Positions 56,880 to 64,000 of a DNA stretch of 64,000 nt are shown in pieces. How positions within the stretch are numbered: position 1 is the first letter of the stretch; every line of letters begins with the position of its first letter. The notes beneath the pieces are model-generated. The model made no database searches. It was given only the letters and a program-made list of their open reading frames with translations, and was not told the DNA's origin. A program made the position numbers and the translations under genes. This stretch comes from Linum tenue (taxonomy: Eukaryota > Streptophyta > Magnoliopsida > Malpighiales > Linaceae): contig CAMGYJ010000006.1 in assembly GCA_946122785.1 (NCBI GenBank), positions 70,495,676 to 70,559,675 on the forward strand. The letters are read 5' to 3'.

Positions 56880-58260
56880 AAACTAATCCTTCAAGGAGTT
56901 TCGTATAAATATCATTATCAAGGGATCCATACAAATAGGCTATCACAATATCTACCAAATGCAAATTTCATGCCTTTTGAACTGCCAAACTATTTAAATT
57001 GCACAACATAGTTGCATCCACCACAAGAGAGTATGTCTCTTCATAATTGATGTCGGGTTTCTACCAGAAACCTCTCACGAGAAATTGTATTATATCTCTC
57101 GCAATTTCCATACGCGTTTGCACAAAACCTATTTGCATCCCATTAGTTTTACATCTTCAGGTGTAAGGACTTCTGGTCCAAAACTTATACCAAATAGCCT
57201 AATGCTTTCTTTTATATTGGCCAATATATATTTCTTTGCATGCATCAATAGACTTTTACTTTTGATCCTCTTTGTATCTATCACGTTCAGTGCTGCAGCA
57301 TAATCAAAACCCTTGTCGACAATAAATACACTTCGGTTCCAACTTTTTTCATACAAGCCAATTAGTTGAGATCTCTTCATTTTAAAACGTTCAGGTACCT
57401 ACTATTCTTCTGGAACTATGATCTCAATTTTATGACTTGACTCTTCTAGAGCTATTTTATCCTCGAGTTTACCATCTTAATTTATAGCTCCTTCCTTTCT
57501 CGAGGATTTTTATCCTTGGAACCGATTGGTCTACCACGCTTCATGCGCTCGTTTAGACTCATTAGATTATCCAATATGGACATCAATTTGTATTGGAGCA
57601 TTCACAACTCGGCATTTGACATAATCACTCCTTTTAGTGAGTAAAAAGGCGTTTGGCAATCAATACGTTTTTTTCCTCCATGAATCACCATATGAACTTC
57701 GGGTTCATGTTTCTTCGTTTGAGGATCAAAATGAGATAATGATGATTCCAACTCACATCTATGCCCCAGTGTTTACTTTTCTCCCCTTAACGTTCGAAAA
57801 GTAATTCATCAAAATGATGATATTAGCAAAAAGAGTCATGAACAAATCTCTCATTGCAATGGACACCATGTTCAACATAAGTTCTCATGGAACTCATAAC
57901 GTGTTGTGGTGGAGCAATTGGGATGTATTCTGCACACCCAAATTTTCTAGCATTTTAAATGTTTGGTCCCTAATCAAAACCATTTGTATGAAAGGGGAGA
58001 ACTTATGATAACTTGTTGGCTTCATGCGAATTAATGATATCATATGCCTCGATAAGAGATCGATAGACTTAGTTTGTTCTCATAAGAGAAGTTCTGTTTG
58101 ATTGGATAATCATCAAAATATATCCATCATTCGGCAACTAATCTCGCAAACATCAGGTTGCGTTTAGATAACAGACATATATGATGATATAGTTGATGAA
58201 TCAACCAAAATCATAAAATTCATATATGATTTGCACGGTGAGTGTATTTTTCTGCATACA
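56880..58260 (-). pseudogene. pol: Decayed Copia integrase and RT of a second element
   Basis: Minus-strand blocks appear in the right order with many stops: an integrase core remnant (about 58220-57960), the FGCAEYIPIAPPQ segment near 57930, SLSHFDPQTKKHEPEV near 57720, the linker with KRGRPIGSKDKNPR equivalents near 57540-57500, then WNRSVFIVDKGFDYAAALNV (57340) and GPEVLTPEDVKLMGCK (57130), which leads into decayed RT down to about 56880. It is clearly older than the SIRE-type copy to its left. Confidence 0.72.
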
Positions 58261-59338
58261 CTTTTATAAAATCTCAACAAATTCAATTATTTTCACGAGT
58301 ATATTCTCCTCGAGACCATGTATCACATAATCAATCCTTTGATTGATGAACTCTCTGAACTCTCACTTAATTTTCGTATGATATCTCAATCATTTTGCAT
58401 CTGTATCCGGGATGGTATGACCGGACATGCCAAAATAAAAAGTTATCCGATCTTGCAAACTTCTGGTTTACACTTGCATATGTACTAATATACATGTAGT
58501 ACAAATTTCTCCAGTTAAGTATATGTTCTCTTATAACACATTTCTGATGCAATATCAATTATGATATTCTTTTCTGCGAATATCTTCATAATTCGGTAAT
58601 GCATCTTCAACTGACAGTTTAGTTCATTCACGTCTCAAAACATTAGCTCTTCTGGAGCTTTCACATACTCTTGTACTACATTTTGGTCATTAGGCACCTT
58701 TTGATTTCGGTGAACTATTGTGAGCACAAATCCATATTGATAAGAATATTGTCACACTATTTATCACCAATATATTGTTTAGTTACTTCAAGTAACAAAA
58801 CACAATCTCTTCCGGAGCTTTTGATTACTTTCATACTATATAATATAATACCAGTATTTACTTTTGCAAATATTCAATTCTATACAAAAACATACAAAAT
58901 AATAATAATAACAATAATAACAACATATATGTTTCATAACACATTTCGTCATACGAAGATTACAGTATATGATCATGACTTTTGCTACATCAATTATCAT
59001 CCTCATTTATAATTATTTTATTTTCACTTCCGGTGAAAAGAAACATTTGCTGATTGTCATTATCCAAACTTCCCATGTATTTTTTCATTGCAATGGTAAC
59101 TCATATTCCGACATTTTTGTTACAAGATCCACATATATAAAATAAGTTCATAAAATTATATGAACAAATAACAAGATCAAATAATCTCTCAAAGACATTG
59201 AGATAGATAAACATACTAACAAGAAACGAAATGAAAATTTGTATACCTTGATCGTGTTGTGATCTTACTCAAGTATATTTGATTCTGTAGAGAGACAATC
59301 AACAACCATGACTTTGGCAGAGCTTCGTGCTGATAACG
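58261..59338. other. Leader and gag region of the older Copia element
   Basis: Lies between the LTR at 59339 and the recognisable integrase. It should hold gag and protease, but I see only AT-rich sequence without a legible domain. Directly beside the LTR the minus strand reads CGTTATCAGCACGA, a primer-site sequence common in plant Copia elements. Confidence 0.45.
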
Positions 59339-59681
59339 TGTTATGAAATAACAAGGAAGAGGAACATACACAAGAGTAAGAGTAGAGACACAAGAAGAGA
59401 GGGGGAATAGAGCTTTCTTATTCATGTGTTCCTTAGTACAATGAGATCATCTATTTATAGGCACACATCACATAACCTCTACATTCTTACAATCAATATA
59501 CATGAATGTGAGAATGAATGTGAAATAGAAATGGGGTGGGGGGTTACATGTAACACCCAATTGTGCAACTAATGTGTCATATGGAGAAATAAATATAAGG
59601 AGATGAGTTACATAGAACTTGTAACATACCATGGAGCATCTAATGTTGGTCATCCATAATAATAATAATATTTTCATAACA
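59339..59681 (-). repeat. Upstream LTR of the older Copia element
   Basis: 343 bp with TGTTATGA at one end and TCATAACA at the other, so the termini are 8-base inverted repeats. On the minus strand it contains CTATAAATAG (59451-59460), a TATA box, followed by a plausible leader. The second LTR is not in the window. Confidence 0.8.
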
Positions 59682-59821
59682 TATAGATGTTTATCTTTAA
59701 TTTTGAACAATTTGTATTGATCATTTGCGGTTTGCTTGTATGTTCTAGATTGGTATTTTTTGTATGAATAATTTGTATGAGAAAATTAATGTTAAACTTT
59801 TATTTTGAAAAAACTTGTAAT

Positions 59822-60003
59822 TGTAAATTTTTTACCACAGAAACCCATGGGTACCCACGAACCCGCGGATACCCAGCGGATTTGGTTGGGTTTGAGTTTT
59901 TCAAACCCAGTGGGTTTTACCCCGGGCTTTTTTGGCGGATAAACCCATGGGTTTGGGTTTGGGTTTGACAAAACCCGCCCCAACCCGACCCATTGCCATC
60001 CTA
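59822..60003. mobile_element. Right part of a hAT-like GGGTTTGGG-rich element
   Basis: The right end reversed reads TAGGATGGCAATGGGTCGGG, close to the TAGGGGTGGCAATGGGT starts of many plant hAT-like elements, followed by alternating GGGTTTGGG and AAACCCATGGG words. A left terminus is not recognisable, so it is a truncated copy. Confidence 0.45.
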
Positions 60004-60404
60004 GTGCTAACTCCGTCGCCGGTGGGTACACCAAGGGAGATGGCCTCGGTGCTGAAATCGTCGACACCTTCGTCCTTGTCTACACCGTCTTCTCTGCCGC
60101 CGACGCCAAGCGTAGCGCTAGAGACTCCCACGTCCCGATAATTAACTAAGTAACCCGCTCAATCATACGACTCTGTCTTTTTTTTATTGAAATTAATGGT
60201 CTTTTTTGCTCGTGGAAGAGGCCCGATCTTGGTCCTTGCTTATGATAATCTTTTGGGTTTGCAAAGAAAGAATGAAAATAAAAAAACAAATATTTTATTT
60301 AATTTTTATAATAGTTAGGTGGGTGAAAAATAAAAATGATTATATTTTTATTTTTAATTGCCACGTCACTCACTTAACGGTCAACAGTGAGAGTTGACCG
60401 CCAC

Positions 60405-60555
60405 AATAGTCAAAGTTAACGGAGACTAACGGAGAGTGACACATACTTGAATCGTTGAATTAATTCAAATAACTATGGATGGAATAAAGTAATTCTAGTG
60501 GCTAACGTGAATTTTACTAGTAATTCAAGTAGCCAAACTTACAATTTAGCACCAA
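60405..60555. repeat. Dispersed repeat, copy 2
   Basis: GTTAACGGAGACTAACGGAG, later TTTTACTAGTAATTCAAGTAG and CCAAACTTACAATTTA, aligns with the copy at 25170-25325. Family unknown. Confidence 0.55.
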
Positions 60556-60657
60556 ACGGCCCACCTTAAAGACTACCAACAGGCCCCAAACAAACGTCAG
60601 AAACGAGCCCGCCTAAAACAAAAACCCCCAAGCTACAAATCCTAACAGAGAAACTAA

Positions 60658-61532
60658 GGGCTCGCTTAGTATTGTTGCTTGTTTTTGTTTTCTGTTGTGT
60701 TTTAAGAAATTTGGAAAACCAAGAAAAAAAATCGTGTTTAGTTGGGTTTTTATTTTTTGTTGTGAATCAGAGTTGCACAACTAGACCCAAATATGAGAAA
60801 CAACAATTTATAGTTTTGGATCTGATTCTTAAACATGTTTTACACGGGATTCCTACTGGTTGGGCGCTTGATTTCATTAAAATAGACTAGTTTTCGAATC
60901 CCCACAGAAGCAAAAAAAATTTTAACACATACCACCCCAAACCCTACTTACTTTCAGCCGCCCCCAACCCTCCATTTTCTCTCGAACTAGAGGCAGCACA
61001 CCCCAGCCATAAACGCTGGCGCCGCACTCCCCACTCCATTCTCGTCAGCGGCCGCCTCCGCCCTCCCGACCCTCCGCCTCCGCGCCGCGCGCGACCAAGC
61101 CCCGCCTGCCCAGCCGTCGCCGCAAGCCCCACATGCCCCGCCGTCGCGCGAGCCCCTCTCTCCGACTCCCCGCAGTAGGTATACTCTTGGGTCTTTAAAG
61201 TATTATGTTAATCTATAATTTTGTGAATATGTTTATGAATTTGGCATGTATGTAGTGATTGCTAGATTAGTTATTTGTGAATCTGGATTGATTGATATGT
61301 TATTCGTTTTGTGTTTTACCTTAGTTGATGACATATTTCTTTTTTCTGGTTTTTAGTTCTTATAGTAGTAACTAAACGCATTTTTTTCTTCTTGTTGTCA
61401 GCTTTCATGATTTTTCAGATTTATCAACTAAACAGGTTTGTGTTTTCTGTTTTTTTTCCTGTTGTGGTTGTACATCTGTTTACACAACACCACTGCAACC
61501 ACAACAGCAACAAAATGATACTAAACGGGGCC
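60658..61532. mobile_element. PIF/Harbinger-like element
   Basis: The left end GGGCTCGCTTAGTATTGTTG and the reversed right end GGCCCCGTTTAGTATCATTT align as inverted repeats, with TTGTTGCTTG/TTGTTGCTGT just inside. The element is flanked by TAA (60655-60657) and TAA (61533-61535), the 3-bp target of PIF/Harbinger. The 875-bp interior has a GC-rich part (60950-61180) and no transposase. A phrase with CAGGCCCCAAAC and ACGAGCCC occurs on both sides outside the element (60580-60615 and 61580-61612), so it may sit in an older repeat. Confidence 0.6.
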
Positions 61533-61699
61533 TAACTCATAAAAACAAAAAGGAAAGAACCCAACCAAAGTTTCCACCGACAGGCCCCAAACCAAACAAA
61601 ATACGAGCCCCCCCAAATGGAGTTTTGTATTGTATTCTTGGTCATGGCGAGGTCCTACTACTAACAGTGTCTGTTCCAAATTCCAATACTCTACTACCG

Positions 61700-64000
61700 C
61701 AGTTGTGTACTGGTTTGAATTACTCTGTGCTAGGGGCTTAGGGCCATATTTGATGAACTTCTCCATCTCTATCAGTTGAGAAACATAGGTTTGAGGGTGG
61801 AAGAGAGCATACTAGTTCTTGTCTTATGGTCATTGAACAAATTCAAAAGAGAACTCGATCATTAAATCTTTATCTACAATCGACATTGAATTATCGAACT
61901 CTTTTAAGTATATATCTATATATGGTTCAAACTTATCTCTACGCCACCATTGACAAGATAAGCAACTCATGCTTTTATTAGGCGCCGCTTTTGTTTCTAA
62001 AGAGATAAAACAATACATCAAACTAGTTCTGCTATCAGATGACAACACCATAATAATCGTGACGGCGTGTAGACAATCATAGCTAGTGTACTAACTCAAA
62101 ACTAGAGCTCACAGGAGATAATGATATCTAGATATGGTAAGAACAAAACTTCAATTCCTTATATTGACAGAAAACACCATAATCGAGAGTTAAAGATCGT
62201 TAGCACTTACTGAAGTGTGTTTGCAGAGCCAAGTAGCATCCGGTTATTCAATGCTTATCTACAACATATGTGAACATCCAATTAATGTATCTTTTTTGGT
62301 AGAACCGTATGGATGTTTGAACTTATCTTTACACAGTTACTTCAAGCTGAAGGTGGTCAACGGGTAATTATCATGTCAAGTCGGCCCTGGTTAAATTGGG
62401 CCTCATGGTGGTTCTATTGGGCCTCACAGCAGATCGAGCACAGGCCCCGCTCCAGTTTGGGTTCTACACAGGCCCCTCTCGTTTTGCAACCATCACATTT
62501 TAAGCTCTACTCACTGTCACAGACTCAAAGTGCCACTTTGGAACAGCAACTTCAATTGTTGTGCCTGTGCCTGTGCCTGTGGGTCTGAGAAGAAAACAAA
62601 GTGAAATGAGCTTTTGCTTCTTTCCAAGAGCAATTTCATCATTGTATCCTTCCATTAATGCCAATTACACCAGAAAAGAACAATTAGTTTGTGCAGAATC
62701 TTCATCTTCAAGACAATAAAAAGGCTATTTTAAGCACACCTTCAAACTTATTCATTTATTTGATAACTTAAGCAACTCAAACTATATTATGCGCTGATTT
62801 ATTTCTAAGAAAGAAAAGATTGCATCCGACAAGTTCTGGCGTCAGATGACAGTTAGGAGGGCACACAAACAATCATAGTAAGTGTTACTACGTCAAAATA
62901 GAGCTTCGAGGAGATGATGGATATCCCCATGTAAGAACAGAAGTAACAGTTCCTCACATTGATAGAGAGTACTAGAATCAAGAGTCAACAATGGTCGGCA
63001 CTGATTAGAAGTATGTTCGCATGCTGAGTTATTTGTGCTAAGTACCATCCGGTCATTCAATGTTTATCTACTGAAACATTAAATTAATATCTTTTTTTGG
63101 GATAACTATATATGGCTCTAACTTATCCGACCACCATTGACAGCACAAACAACTCTTACTTTTATCAGGCGCCGTTTTACTTCCTACAGAAAGAAAACAA
63201 TACATCAGACGAATTCTGCTATCAGATGACAACATATGCTACGATACCATGACGACTATGAAAGCACACAAACAATCATAATAAGTTTGCACTGACTCAA
63301 AGCTAGAGCTTTCACTCTAAGAGACGGTCACACCTTGTTTGGATATGGGGTAATATCCATTAACCTAAGGTCACCTGATTGAGGATTGGTGCCCTTTCAA
63401 CAAGGGGCAGTAACTTCACTTACTGGTGGGTAGGAAATGAAACAAAGTGAAATGACTAATGTGCTTTTCCTTCTTCCCAACTGCAATTTCACCATAGTAA
63501 TGACGAAACTGAAACCTCTGCCACCAAAGCACTCATACTCATATTATAGTCATGCTCGCCGGTCAACCCACCGGCTCTTTCTTTCTTACTTACCCGCACA
63601 GCTTTGAGTTTCATGTGCATGTCAGACCCCATCAAAACCAGACGACACTGGTTCGGATTACTCTGTCTTAAGGGCGTATATGATGAACCCATTCTCTACC
63701 AGTTGGGAAACATAGGGTTGAGGGTGGAAGAGGGCATACAAGTTCTTGTCCTATGGCGATTGGATGAGTCCAGACAATGTCTAGAATTGTTTGAAGGAGA
63801 CATAAGTGACAGCTCGGTCACTCAATCTTTTATTTGCAAGATTTGAACATTGAATTAATGACTTTTTTTAAGCATATATAGATATACGATTCAAACGTAT
63901 CTCTACGTTGTCATTGATAAGATAAGCAACTCATGCTTTTATTAGGCGCCGCCTTTATTTCTAAAGAGCGAAAACAATACATCATATGAGTTCTGCTATG
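61700..64000. repeat. Unclassified local repeat, at least four partial copies
   Basis: The phrase built around ACCATTGACA, GCAACTC, TTTTATTAGGCGCCG, AAACAATACATCA, TTCTGCTATCAGATGACA and ACAATCATA recurs at about 61950, 62765, 63130 and 63910. A second phrase (GCATACTAGTTCTTGTC, 61808, and GCATACAAGTTCTTGTC, 63737) is repeated about 1.93 kb apart. Copies differ by 10-25 percent and spacings alternate near 800 and 365. No coding frame spans them. The last copy runs off the window. Confidence 0.7.

Overview
This window is nuclear DNA from a flowering plant, almost certainly a core eudicot. The genes have GT-AG introns, and the MADS-box gene at the left ends in the euAP3 C-terminal motif that is characteristic of core eudicots. 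I cannot name the species. Only three intact host genes are supported, all on the plus strand: an APETALA3/DEFICIENS-type floral homeotic gene (5551-7361, 7 exons, 228 aa), an FHA-domain / microspherule-protein-like nuclear protein (10772-15080, 7 exons, 882 aa), and a double B-box zinc-finger factor of the BBX21/STH2 type (28912-30142, 3 exons, 339 aa). A frameshifted leucine-rich-repeat remnant lies directly behind the FHA gene.

Region by region: 1-5.2 kb is intergenic, with a hAT-like element (2036-2713) and a short LINE tail with poly(A) and target-site duplication (2902-3339). 5.5-15.5 kb is the gene-rich part (AP3, a probable hAT-like element at 8882-9827, the FHA gene, the LRR relic). 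15.6-28.9 kb is a transposon-rich spacer: a 5'-truncated LINE with a 17-bp target-site duplication, small hAT-like and Harbinger-like elements, a decayed Copia reverse transcriptase and a probable solo LTR. 28.9-30.1 kb is the BBX gene. 30.1-35.1 kb is intergenic with terminal-inverted-repeat elements. 35.1-40.0 kb is a tandem array of about 14 units of roughly 345 bp, each made of two related halves, with a 1.67-kb higher-order duplication. 40.0-50.3 kb is a young gypsy (Athila-like) retrotransposon on the minus strand that has gag-protease and a second ORF but no reverse transcriptase or integrase core. 50.3-56.6 kb is a decayed SIRE-type Copia element cut off by the gypsy LTR. 56.9-59.7 kb is an older Copia element with one LTR. 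59.8-64 kb holds a Harbinger-like element and an unclassified local repeat.

The host genes are all regulatory but nothing in the sequence links them into one pathway. Their order matters more: from memory, Arabidopsis has AP3 next to one FHA paralogue on chromosome 3 and BBX21 next to the other on chromosome 1, so this window may show the arrangement before duplication and gene loss. The most unusual structures are in the gypsy element: spaced GCACGGCCGTGC palindrome modules in both LTRs and in an internal region, an exact one-module (72-bp) deletion in one LTR, three copies of the polypurine-tract motif bracketing the second ORF, and a splice-acceptor-like site just before its ATG.
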